From Cyprinodon diabolis (lineage: Eukaryota; Chordata; Actinopteri; Cyprinodontiformes; Cyprinodontidae), in assembly GCA_030533445.1 (NCBI GenBank), contig CM060069.1, positions 1,007,756-1,071,755 of the forward strand: a DNA stretch of 64,000 nt. The letters are read 5' to 3'. Numbering within the stretch: position 1 is the first letter of the stretch; every line of letters begins with the position of its first letter. The notes beneath the pieces were generated by a model. It was not told where the DNA came from, did not search any database, and worked only from the letters and a program-made list of their open reading frames with translations. Positions 13,348 through 25,699 of the stretch are shown here, piece by piece. The translations under genes and the position numbers were made by a program.

Positions 13348-16300
13348 AGCAGGTTCTCCTGCTCATGGTTCGCCTGCAGCAGCTTCTACTGCTCATGTTT
13401 CTCCTGTACATTGTTCTCCTGCAGCAGGTTCTCCTACTAATGGTTCTCCTGATCATGGTTCTCCTGCAGCAGGTTCACCTGATCATGGTTCTCCTGCTCA
13501 TGGTTCTCCTGCAGCAGGTTCTCCTGCTCATGGTTCTCCTGCAGCAGTTTCTCCTGCTCATGGTTCTCCTGCAGCAGGTTCTCCTGCTCATGGTTCTCCT
13601 GCAGCAGGTTCTCCTTCTCGTGGTTCTCCTGTACATTGTTCTCCTGCAGAAGTTTCTTCTTCTCATGGTTCTCCTGCAGCAGGTTCTCCTGCTCATGGTT
13701 CTCCTGTACACGGTTCTCCTGCAGCAGTTTCTTCTGCTCATGGTTCTCCTGTACATGGTTCTCCTGATCATGGTTCTCCTGCTCATGGTTCTCCTGCAGC
13801 AGGTTCTCTTGCTCATGGTTCTCCTGCAGCAGGTTCTCCTCCTCATGGTTCTCCTGTTCATGGTTATCCTGATCATGGTTCTCTTGCTCATGGTTCTCCT
13901 CTTCATGTTTTTCCTGCTCATGGTTCTCCTGTTCATGGTTTTCCTGCAGCAGGTTCTCCTGATCATGGTTCTCCTGCAGCAGGTTCTCCTGCTCATGGTT
14001 CTCCTGCAGCATGGTTCTCCTGATCATGGTTCTCCTGCAGCAGGTTCTCCTGATCATGGTTCTCCTGTACATGGTTCTCCTGCAACAGTTTCTTCTGATC
14101 ATGGTTCTCCTGCAGCAGGTTCTCCTGCTCATGGTTCTCCTGCTTATGGTTCTCCTGCAGAAGTTTCTCCTGCTCATGGTTCTCCTGCAGCAGGTTCTTC
14201 TGATCATGGTTCTCCTGCAGGATGTTCTCCTGCTCATGGTTCTCCTGCTCATGGTTATCCTGCAGCAGTTTCTCCTGCTAATGGTTCTCCTGATCATGGT
14301 TCTCCTGCAGCAGGTTCTCATGATCATGGTTCTCCTGCTCATGGTTCTCCTGCAGCAGGTTCTCCTGCTCATGGTTCTCCTGTACATTGTTCTCCTGCAG
14401 CATTTTCTTCTGCTCATGGTTCTCCTGCAGCAGGTTCTCCTGCTCATGGTTCTCCTGTACACGGTTCTCCTGCAGCAGTTTCTTCTGCTCATGGTTCTCC
14501 TGTACATGGTTCTCCTGATCATGGTTCTCCTGCTCATGGTTCTCCTGCAAGAGGTTCTCCTGCTCATGGTTCTCCTGCTCATGGTTCTCCTGTTCATGGT
14601 TTTCCTGCAGCAGGTTCTCCTCCTCATGGTTCTCCTGCTAGTGGTTCTCCTGCAGCAGGTTCCTGCTCATGGTTCTCCTGCTCATGGTTCTCCTGTTCAC
14701 GGTTTTCCTGCAGCAGGTTCTCCTGATCATTGTTCTCCTGCAGCAGGATCTCCTGATCATGGTTCTCCTGCTCATGGTTCTCCTGCAGCACGTTCTCCTG
14801 CTCATGGTTCTCCTGCTAGTGGTTCTCCTGCAGCAGGTTCCTGCTCATGGTTCTCCTGTATATTGTTTTCCTGCAGCAGGTTCTCCTGCTCATGGTTCTC
14901 CTGCTAGTGGTTCTCCTGCAGCAGGTTCCTGCTCATGGTTCTCCTGTACATTGTTCTCCTGCAGCAGTTTCTTCTGCTCATGGTTCTCCTGCAGCAGGTT
15001 GTCCTGCTCATGGTTCTCCTGTACATGGTTCTCCTGCAGCAGTTTCTTCTGCTCATTGTTCTCCTGTACATGGTTCTCCTGCAACAGGTTCTCCTGCTAC
15101 TTGTTCTCCTGTTCGTGGTTCTCCTGATCATGGTTCTCCTGTAGCAGGTTCTCCAGCTCATGGTTCTCCTGCTCATGGTTCTCCTGTTTGTGGTTTTCCT
15201 GCAGCAGGTTCTCCTGATCATGGTTCTCCTGCTCATGGTTCTCCTGCAGCATGTTCTCCTGCTCATGGTTATCGTGCTCATGGTTCTCCTGCAGCAGGTT
15301 CTCCTGCTCATGGTTCTCCTGTTCATGGTTCTCCTGCAGCAGGTTCTCCTGCTCATGGTTCTCCTGCAGCAGGATCTCCTGGTCTGGGTTCTCCTGCAGC
15401 AGGTTCTCCTGCTCATGGTTCTCCTGCTCATGGTTCTCCTGCAGCAGGATCTCCTGCTCATGGTTCTCCTCTACATGGTTCTCCTGCAGCAGTTTCTTCT
15501 GCTCATGGTTCTCCTCTACATGGTTCTCCTTTACATGGTTCTCCTGCAGCAGTTTTTTTCTCTTCATGGTTCTCCTGCAGCAGTTTCTTCTGATCATGGT
15601 TCTCCTGCAGCAGGTTCTCCTGCTCATGGTTCTCCTGCAGCAGGTTCTCCTGCTCATTGTTCTCCTGTTCATGGTTCGCCTGATCATGGTTCTCATGCAG
15701 CAGGTTCTTCTGATCATGGTTCTCCTGCAGCAGGTTCTCCTGCTCATGGTTCTCCTGCTCATGGTTCTCCTGCAGCAGGTTTTCCTGCTCATGGTTCTCC
15801 TGCTCATGGTTCTCCTGCAGCAGGTTCTCCTGCTCATGGTTCGCCTGCAGCAGCTTCTCCTGCTCATGTTTCTCCTGTTCATGGTTCTCCTGCAGCAGGT
15901 TCTCCTGATCATGGTTCTCCTGTACATGGTTCTCCTGCAGCAGTTTCTTCTGATCATGGTTCTCCTGCAGCAGTTTCTCCTGCTCATGGTTCTCCTGCAG
16001 CAGGTTCTCCTGTTCATGGTTCTCCTGCAGCAGGTTCTCCTGATCATGGTTCCCCTGTACATGGTTCTCCTGCAGCAGTTTCTTCTGATCATGGTTCTCC
16101 TGCTAATGGTTCTCCTGCAGCAGGTTCTCCTGCTCATGGTTCTCCTGCTCATGGTTCTCCTGTTCATGGTTCTCCTGCAGCAGGTTCTCCTGCTTATGGT
16201 TCTCCTGCAGCAGGTTCTCCTGCTCATGGTTCTCCTGCTCATGGTTCTCCTGCAGCAGGTTCTCCTGCTCATGGTTCGCCTGCAGCAGCTTCTCCTGCTC

Positions 16301-16466
16301 ATGTTTCTCCTGTTCATGGTTCTCGTGCAGCAGGTTCTCCTGCTCATGGTTCTCCTGATCATGGTTCTCCTGATCATGGTTCTCCTGCAGCAGGTTCTCC
16401 TTATCATGGTTCTCCTGTATATGGTTCTCCTGCAGCAGGTTCTCCTGCTCATGGTTCTCCTTTACA

Positions 16467-19400
16467 TTGTTCTCCTGCAGAAGTTTTTTTGTCTTCATGG
16501 TTCTCCTGCAGCAGGTTCTCCTGCTCATGGTTCGCCTGTACATGGTTCTCCTGCAGCAGTTTCTTCTGATCATGGTTCTCCTGCTCATGGTTCTCCTGCA
16601 GCAGTTTATCCTGCTCATGGTTCTCCTGCAGCAGGTTCTCCTGCTCATGGTTCTCCTGCAGCAGTTTCTCCTGCTCATGATTCTCCTGCAGCAGGTTCTC
16701 CTGCTCATGGTTCTCCTGCTCATGGTTCTCCTGCATTAGGATCTCCTTGTCTGGGTTCTCCTGCTCATGGTTCTCCTGCAGCAGGTTCTCCTGCTCATGG
16801 TTCTCCTGCTCATGGTTCTCCTGCAGCAGTTTCTTCTGCTGATGGTTCTCCTGCAGCAGGTTCTCCTGCTCATGGTTCTCCTGTACATGGTTCTCCTGCA
16901 GCATTTTTTTTCTCTTCATGGTTCTCCTGCAGCAGGTTCTCCTGCTCATGGTTCTCCTGCAGCAGGTTCTCCTGCTCATTGTTCTCCTGTTCATGGTTCT
17001 CCTGATCATGGTTCTCCTGCAGCAGGTTCTCCTGCTCATGGTTCTCCTGCTTATGGTTCTCCTGCAGCAGGTTCTCCTGCTCATGGTTCTCCTGTTCATG
17101 GTTCTCCTGATCATGGTTCTCCTGCTCATGGTTCTCCTGTTCATGGTTCTCCTGCTCATGGTTCTCCTGTTCATGGTTCTCCTGTTCATGGTTCTCCTGC
17201 TCATGGTTCTCCTGCTCATGGTTCTCCTGTTCATGGTTTTCCTGCAGCAGGTTCTCCTGATCATGGTTCTGCTGCAGCAGGTTCTCCTGCTCATGGTTCT
17301 CCTGTTCATGGTTCTCCTGATCATGGTTCTCCTGTTCATGGTTTTCCTGCAGCAGGTTATCCTAATCATGGTTCTCCTGCAGCAGGTTCTCCTGATCATG
17401 GTTCTCCTGTACATGGTTCTCCTGCAGCAGTTTCTTCTGATCATGGTTCTCCTGCAGCAGTTTCTTCTGATCATGGTTCTCCTGCAGCAGTTTCTCCTGC
17501 TCATGGTTCTCCTGCAGCAGGTTCTCCTGTTCATGGTTCTCCTGCAGCAGGTTCTCCTGATCATGGTTCCCCTGTACATGGTTCTCCTGCAGCAGTTTCT
17601 TCTGATCATGGTTCTCCTGCTAATGGTTCTCCTGCAGCAGGTTCTCCTGCTCATGGTTCTCCTGCTCATGGTTCTCCTGTTCATGGTTCTCCTGCAGCAG
17701 GTTCTCCTGCTTATGGTTCTCCTGCAGCAGGTTCTCCTGCTCATGGTTCTCCTGCTCATGGTTCTCCTGCAGCAGGTTCTCCTGCTCATGGTTCGCCTGC
17801 AGCAGCTTCTCCTGCTCATGTTTCTCCTGTTCATGGTTCTCGTGCAGCAGGTTCTCCTGCTCATGGTTCTCCTGATCATGGTTCTCCTGATCATGGTTCT
17901 CCTGCAGCAGGTTCTCCTGATCATGGTTCTCCTGCAGCAGATTCTCCTGATCATGGTTCTCCGGCTCATGGTTCTCCAGATCATGGTTCTCCTGCAGCAG
18001 GTTCTCCTTATCATGGTTCTCCTGTATATGGTTCTCCTGCAGCAGGTTCTCCTGCTCACGGTTCTCCTTTACATTGTTCTCCTGCAGAAGTTTTTTTCTC
18101 TTCATGGTTCTCCTGCAGCAGGTTCTCCTGCTCATGGTTCTCCTGTACATGGTTCTCCTGCAGCAGTTTCTTCTGATCATGGTTCTCCTGCTCATGGTTC
18201 TCCTGCAGCAGTTTATCCTGCTCATGGTTCTCCTGCTCATGGTTATCCTGCAGCAGGTTCTCCTGCTCATGGTTCTCCTGCAGCAGTTTCTCCTGCTCAT
18301 GGTTCTCCTGCAGCAGGTTCTCCTGCTCATGGTTCTCCTGCTCATGGTTCTCCTGCATTAGGATCTCCTTGTCTGGGTTCTCCTGCTCATGGTTCTCCTG
18401 CAGCAGGTTCTCCTGCTCATGGTTCTCCTGCTTATGGTTCTCCTGCAGCAGGTTCTCCTCCTCATGGTTCTCCTGCTCATGGTTCTCCTGCAACAGGTTC
18501 TCCTGCTTATAGTTTTCCTCCAGCAGGTTCTCCTGCTCATTGTTCTCCTGTTCATGGTTCTCCTGATCATGGTTCTCCTGCAGCAGGTTCTTCTGATCAT
18601 GGTTCTCCTGCAGCAGGTTCTCCTGCTCATGGTTCCCCTGTACATGGTTCTCCTGCAGCAGTTTCTTCTGATCATGGTTCTCCTGCTAATGGTTCTCCTG
18701 CAGCAGGTTCTCCTGCTCATGGTTCTCCTGCTCATGGTTCTCCTGTTCATGGTTCTCCTGCAGCAGGTTCTCCTGCTTATGGTTCTCCTGCAGCAGGTTC
18801 TCCTGCTCATGGTTCTCCTGCTCATGGTTCTCCTGCAGCAGGTTCTCCTGCTCATGGTTCGCCTGCAGCAGCTTCTCCTGCTCATGTTTCTCCTGTTCAT
18901 GGTTCTCGTGCAGCAGGTTCTCCTGCTCATGGTTCTCCTGATCATGGTTCTCCTGATCATGGTTCTCCTGCAGCAGGTTCTCCTGATCATGGTTCTCCTG
19001 CAGCAGATTCTCCTGATCATGGTTCTCCGGCTCATGGTTCTCCAGATCATGGTTCTCCTGCAGCAGGTTCTCCTTATCATGGTTCTCCTGTATATGGTTC
19101 TCCTGCAGCAGGTTCTCCTGCTCATGGTTCTCCTTTACATTGTTCTCCTGCAGAAGTTTTTTTGTCTTCATGGTTCTCCTGCAGCAGGTTCTCCTGCTCA
19201 TGGTTCGCCTGTACATGGTTCTCCTGCAGCAGTTTCTTCTGATCATGGTTCTCCTGCTCATGGTTCTCCTGCAGCAGTTTATCCTGCTCATGGTTCTCCT
19301 GCAGCAGGTTCTCCTGCTCATGGTTCTCCTGCAGCAGTTTCTCCTGCTCATGATTCTCCTGCAGCAGGTTCTCCTGCTCATGGTTCTCCTGCTCATGGTT

Positions 19401-19975
19401 CTCCTGCATTAGGATCTCCTTGTCTGGGTTCTCCTGCTCATGGTTCTCCTGCAGCAGGTTCTCCTGCTCATGGTTCTCCTGCTCATGGTTCTCCTGCAGC
19501 AGTTTCTTCTGCTGATGGTTCTCCTGCAGCAGGTTCTCCTGCTCATGGTTCTCCTGTACATGGTTCTCCTGCAGCATTTTTTTTCTCTTCATGGTTCTCC
19601 TGCAGCAGGTTCTCCTGCTCATGGTTCTCCTGCAGCAGGTTCTCCTGCTCATTGTTCTCCTGTTCATGGTTCTCCTGATCATGGTTCTCCTGCAGCAGGT
19701 TCTCCTGCTCATGGTTCTCCTGCTTATGGTTCTCCTGCAGCAGGTTCTCCTGCTCATGGTTCTCCTGTTCATGGTTCTCCTGATCATGGTTCTCCTGCTC
19801 ATGGTTCTCCTGTTCATGGTTCTCCTGCTCATGGTTCTCCTGTTCATGGTTCTCCTGTTCATGGTTCTCCTGCTCATGGTTCTCCTGCTCATGGTTCTCC
19901 TGTTCATGGTTTTCCTGCAGCAGGTTCTCCTGATCATGGTTCTCCTGCAGCAGGTTCTCCTGATCATGGTTTTCC
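16467..19975. repeat. Higher-order repeat with 2,673-bp offset
   Basis: Sequence from about 16467 to 17250 recurs from about 19140 to 19925 at a constant 2,673-base offset. Both copies carry the rare GTTTTTTTGTCTTCATGG variant, the TTCGCCTGTACATGG unit and the TTAGGATCTCC unit in the same order. Related blocks lie near 7355 and 8917. The nearly identical relatives show repeated segmental exchange within the array. Confidence 0.75.
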
Positions 19976-19979
19976 CCTA

Positions 19980-22900
19980 TACATGGTTCTCCTGCAGCAG
20001 TTTCTTCTGATCATGGTTCTCCTGCTAATGGTTCTCCTGCAGCAGGTTCTCCTGCTCATGGTTCTCCTGCTCATTGTTCTCCTGTTCATGGTTCTCCTGC
20101 AGCAGGTTCTCCTGCTCATGGTTCTCCTGCTCATGGTTCTCCTGTTCATGGTTCTCCTGCAGCAGTTTCTTCTGATCATAGTTCTCCTGCAGCAGTTACT
20201 CCTGCTCATGGTTCTCCTGCTCATGGTTTTCCTGCAGCAGGTTCTCCTGATCATGGTTCTCCTGCAGCAAGTTATCCTGATCATGGTTCTCCTGCTTATG
20301 GTTCTCCTGCAGCAGGTTCTCCTCCTCATGGTTCTCCTGCTCATGGTTCTCCTGCAACAGGTTCTCCTGCTTATAGTTTTCCTCCAGCAGGTTCTCCTGC
20401 TCATTGTTCTCCTGTTCATGGTTCTCCTGATCATGGTTCTCCTGCAGCAGGTTCTTCTGATCATGGTTCTCCTGCAGCAGGTTCTCCTGCTCATGGATTA
20501 TCCTGTTCATGGTTCTCCTGCGGCAGGTTGTCCTGCTCATGGTTCTCCTGCTCATGGTTCTCCTGCAGCAGGTTCTCCTGCTCCTGGTTCTCCTGCTCAT
20601 GGTTCTCCTGCAGCAAGTTCTCCTGCTCATGGTTCTCCTGTTCATGGTTCTCCTGCAGCAGGTTCTCTTGCTTATGGTTCTCATGCTCATGGTTCTCCTG
20701 CAGCAGATTCTCCTGCTCATGGTTCTCCTGCAGCAGGTTCTCCTGCTCATGGTTCTCCTGCAGCAGGTTCTCCTGCTCATGTTTCTCCTGTTCATGGTTC
20801 TCCTGCAGCAGGTTCTCCTGCTCATGGTTCTCCTGTTCATGGTTCTCCAGATCATGGTTCTCCTGCAGCAGGTTCTCCTTATCATGGTTCTCCTGTTCAT
20901 GGTTCTCCTGCAGCAGGTTCTCCTGCTCATGGTTCTCCTTTACATTGTTCTCCTGCAGAAGTTTTTTTCTCTTCATGGTTCTCCTGCAGCAGGTTCTCCT
21001 GCTCATGGTTCTCCTGTACATGGTTCTCCTGCAGCAGTTTCTTCTGATCATGGTTCTCCTGCTCATGGTTCTCCTGCAGCAGTTTATCCTGCTCATGGTT
21101 CTCCTGCTCATGGTTATCCTGCAGCAGGTTCTCCTGCTCATGGTTCTCCTGCAGCAGTTTCTCCTGCTCATGGTTCTCCTGCATCAGGTTCTCCTGCTCA
21201 TGGTTCTCCTTTTCATGGTTCTCCTGATCATGGTTCTCCTGCAGCAGGTTCTCCTGCTCATGGTTCTCCTGCTCACGGTTCTCCTGTTCATGGTTCTCCT
21301 GCTCATGGTTCTCCTGCAGCAGGTTCTCCTGATCATGGTTCTCCTGCAGCAGGTTCTCCTGCTCATGGTTCTCCTGCAGCAGTTTCTCCTGCTCATGGTT
21401 CTCCTGCAGCAGGTTCTCCTGATCATGCTTCTCCTGATCATGGTTCTCCTGCTCACGGTTCTCCTGCAGCAGGTTCTCCTGCTCATTGTTCTCCTGTTCA
21501 TGGTTCTCCTGATCGTGGTTCTCCTGCAGCAGGTTGTCCTGCTCATGATTCTCCTGCTCATGGTTCTCCTGCAGCAGGTTCTCCTGCTCATGGTTCTCCT
21601 GCAGCAGGTTCTCCTGCTCATGATTCTCCTGCTCATGGTTCTCCTGCAGCAGGTTCTCCTGCTTATTGTTCTCCTGCTCATGGTTCTCCTGCAGCAGGTT
21701 CTCCTGCTCATGGTTCTCCTGCTCTTGGTTCTCCTGCTTATTGTTCTCCTGCTCATGGTTCGCCTGCAGCAGCTTCTCCTGCTCATGTTTCTCCTGTTCA
21801 TGGTTCTCGTGCAGCAGGTTCTCCTGCTCATGGTTCTCCTGATCATGGTTCTCCTGATCATGGTTCTCCTGCAGCAGATTCTCCTGATCATGGTTCTCCG
21901 GCTCATGGTTCTCCAGATCATGGTTCTCCTGCAGCAGGTTCTCCTTATCATGGTTCTCCTGTTCATGGTTCTCCTGCAGCAGGTTCTCCTGCTCATGGTT
22001 CTCCTTTACATTGTTCTCCTGCAGAAGTTTTTTTCTCTTCATGGTTCTCCTGCAGCAGGTTCTCCTGCTCATGGTTCTCCTGTACATGGTTCTCCTGCAG
22101 CAGTTTCTTCTGATCATGGTTCTCCTGCTCATGGTTCTCCTGCAGCAGTTTATCCTGCTCATGGTTCTCCTGCTCATGGTTATCCTGCAGCAGGTTCTCC
22201 TGCTCATGGTTCTCCTGCAGCAGTTTCTCCTGCTCATGGTTCTCCTGCAGCAGGTTCTCCTGCTCATGGTTCTCCTTTTCATGGTTCTCCTGATCATGGT
22301 TCTCCTGCAGCAGGTTCTCCTGCTCATGGTTCTCCTGCTCACGGTTCTCCTGTTCATGGTTCTCCTGCTCATGGTTCTCCTGCAGCAGGTTCTCCTGATC
22401 ATGGTTCTACTGCTCATGGTTCTCCTGCAGCAGGTTCTCCTGCTCATGGTTCTCCTGCTCATGGTTCTCCTGCAGCAGTTTCTCCTGCTCATGGTTCTCC
22501 TGCAGCAGGTTCTCCTGATCATGCTTCTCCTGATCATGGTTCTCCTGCTCACGGTTCTCCTGCAGCAGGTTCTCCTGCTCATTGTTCTCCTGTTCATGGT
22601 TCTCCTGATCGTGGTTCTCCTGCAGCAGGTTGTCCTGCTCATGATTCTCCTGCTCATGGTTCTCCTGCAGCAGGTTCTCCTGCTCATGGTTCTCCTGCAG
22701 CAGGTTCTCCTGCTCATGATTCTCCTGCTCATGGTTCTCCTGCAGCAGGTTCTCCTGCAGCAGGTTCTCCTGCTCATGGTTCTCCTGCAGCAGGTTCTCC
22801 TGCTCATGGTTCGCCTGCAGCAGCTTCTACTGCTCATGTTTCTCCTGTTCATGGTTCTCGTGCAGCAGGTTCTCCTGCTCATGGTTCTCCTGATCATGGT

Positions 22901-23290
22901 TCTCCTGATCATGGTTCTCCTGCAGCAGGTTCTCCTGATCATGGTTCTCCTGCAGCAGATTCTCCTGATCATGGTTCTCCGGCTCATGGTTTTCCTGCAG
23001 CAGGTTCTCAAGATCATGGTTCTCCTTCAGCAGGTTTTCCTGCTAATGGTTCTCCTTATCATGGTTCTCAGGAGAACCTGCTGCAGGAGAACCCTGAACA
23101 GGAGAAACATGAGCAGGAGAACCTTGAGCATGAGAACCATGAGCAGGAGAACCTGCTGCAGGAGAACCATGAGCAGGCGATCCAGGAGCAGGACAACCTG
23201 CTGCAGGAGAACCATGAGCAGGAGAACCATGAGCAGGACAACCTTCCGCAGGAGAACCATGAACAGGATAACCATGAGCAGGAGAACCTG
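19980..23290. repeat. Long-range duplicated block within the array, copy 2
   Basis: This is the partner of the block at 9985-13347. It carries the same order of private variants and the same inverted segment at its right end. After GAACAGGATAACCA, near 13348 in copy 1 and 23274 here, the two copies diverge. Confidence 0.8.
23069..23290 (-). repeat. Inverted segment inside the array, copy 2
   Basis: This is the second reverse-oriented segment, about 222 bases long, beginning at the same GGTTCTCAGGAGAACC junction as the one at 13143. It was probably copied together with the surrounding 9,926-offset block. Its right end has one extra reverse unit before the array returns to forward orientation. 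Confidence 0.88.
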
Positions 23291-25699
23291 CTCATGGTTC
23301 TCCTGATCATGGTTCTCCTGATCATGGTTCTACTGCATCAGGTTCTCCTGATCATGGTTCTCCTGCAGCAGATTCTCCTGATCATGGTTCTCCGGCTCAT
23401 GGTTTTCCTGCAGCAGGTTCTCAAGATCATGGTTCTCCTTCAGCAGGTTTTCCTGCAAATGGTTCTCCTGATCATGGTTCTCCTGCTCATGGTTCTCCTG
23501 CAGCAAATTCTCCTGCTCATGGTTCTTCTGCTCATTGTTCTCCTGTTCATGGTTCTCCTGCAGCAGGATCTCCTGGTCTGGATTCTTCTGCTCATGGTTC
23601 TCCTGCAGCAGTTTCTCCTGCTAATGGTTCTCCTGATCATGGTTCTCCTGCAGCAGGTTCTCCTGATCATGGTTCTCCTGCTCATGGTTCTCCTGCAGCA
23701 GGTTCTCCTGCTCATGGTTCTCCTGTACATTGTTCTCCTGCAGCAGTTTCTTCTGCTCATGGTTCTCCTGCAGCAGGTTCTCCTGCTCATGGTTCTCCTG
23801 TACACGGTTCTCCTGCAGCAGTTTCTTCTGCTCATGGTTCTCCTGTACATGGTTCTCCTGATCATGGTTCTCCTGCTCATGGTTCTCCTGCAGCAGGTTC
23901 TCCTGCTCATGGTTCTCCTGCAGCAGGTTCTCCTCCTCATGGTTCTCCTGTTCATGGTTCTCCTGATCATGGTTCTCCTGCTCATGGTTTTCCTCTTCAT
24001 GGTTATCCTGCTCATGGTTCTCCTGTTCATGGTTCTCCTGTTCATGGTTCTCCTGTACATGGTTCTCCTGATCATGGTTCTCCTGCTCATGGTTCTCCTG
24101 CAGCAGGTTCTCCTGCTCATGGTTCTCCTGCAGCAGGTTCTCCTCCTCATGGTTCTCCTGTTCATGGTTCTCCTGATCATGGTTCTCCTGCTCATGGTTC
24201 TCCTCTTCATGGTTCTCCTGCTCATGGTTCTCCTGTTCATGGTTCTCCTGTTCATGGTTCTACTGCTCATGGTTATCCTGCTCATGGTTCTCCTGTTCAT
24301 GGTTTTCCTGCAGCAGGTTCTCCTGATCATGGTTCTGCTGCAGCAGGTTCTCCTGCTCATTGTTCTCCTGTTCATGGTTCTCCTGATCATGGTTCTCCTG
24401 TTCATGGTTTTCCTGCAGCAGGTTATCCTGATCATGGTTCTCCTGCAGCAGGTTCTCCTGATCATGGTTCTCCTGTACATGGTTCTCCTGCAGCAGTTTC
24501 TTCAGATCATGGTTCTCCTGCAGCAGTTTCTCCTGCTCATGGTTCTCCTGCAGCAGGTTCTCCTGTTCATGGTTCTCCTGGAGCAGGTTCTCCTGATCAT
24601 GGTTCTCCTGTACATGGTTCTCCTGCAGCAGTTTCTTCTGATCATGGTTCTCCTGCTAATGGTTCTCCTGCAGCAGGTTCTCCTGCTCATGATTCTCCTG
24701 CTCATGGTTCTCCTGTTCATGGTTCTCCTGCAGCAGGTTCTCCTGCTTATGGTTCTCCTGCAGCAGGTACTCCTGCTCATGGTTCTCCTGCTCATGGTTC
24801 TCCTGTTCATGGTTCTCCTGCAGCAGTTTCTTCTGATCATAGTTCTCCTGCAGCAGTATCTCCTGCTCATGGTTCTCCTGCTCATGGTTTTCCTGCAGCA
24901 GGTTCTCCTGATCATGGTTCTCCTGCAGCAAGTTATCCTGATCATGGTTCTCCTGCTTATGGTTCTCCTGCAGCAGGTTCTCCTGCTCATGGTTCTCCTG
25001 CTCATGGTTCTCCTGCAACAGGTTCTCCTGCTCATGGTTTTCCTGCAGCAGGTTCTCCTGCTCATTGTTCTCCTGTTCATGGTTCTCCTGCTCATGGTTC
25101 TCCTGCAGCAGGTTCTCCTGCTCCTGGTTCTCCTGCTCATGGTTCTCCTGCAGCAGGTTCTCCTGCTCATGGTTCTCCTGTTCATGGTTCTCCTGCAGTA
25201 GGTTCTCCTGCTCATGGTTCTCATGCTCATGGTTTTCCTGCAGCAGATTCTCCTGCTCATGGTTCTCCTGCAGCAGGTTCTCCTGCTCATGTTTCTCCTG
25301 TTCATGGTTCTCCTGCAGCATGTTCTCCTGCTCATGGTTCTCCTGTTCATGGTTCTCCAGATCATGGTTCTCCTGCAGCAGGTTCTCCTTATCATGGCTC
25401 TACTGCTCATGGTTCTCCTGCAGCAGGTTCTCCTGCTCATGGTTCTCCTTTACATTGTTCTCCTGCAGAAGATTTTTTCTCTTCATGGTTCTCCTGCAGC
25501 AGGTTCTCCTGCTCATGGTTCTCCAGTACATGGTTCTCCTGCAGCAGTTTCTTCTGATCATGGTTCTCCTGCAGCAGGTTCTCCTGCTCATGGTTCTCCT
25601 GCTCATGGTTCTACTTCAGCAGGTTCTCCTGCTCATGGTTCTCCTGTTCATCGTTCTCCTGATCATGGTTCTCCTGCACCAGGTTCTCCTGATCATGGT

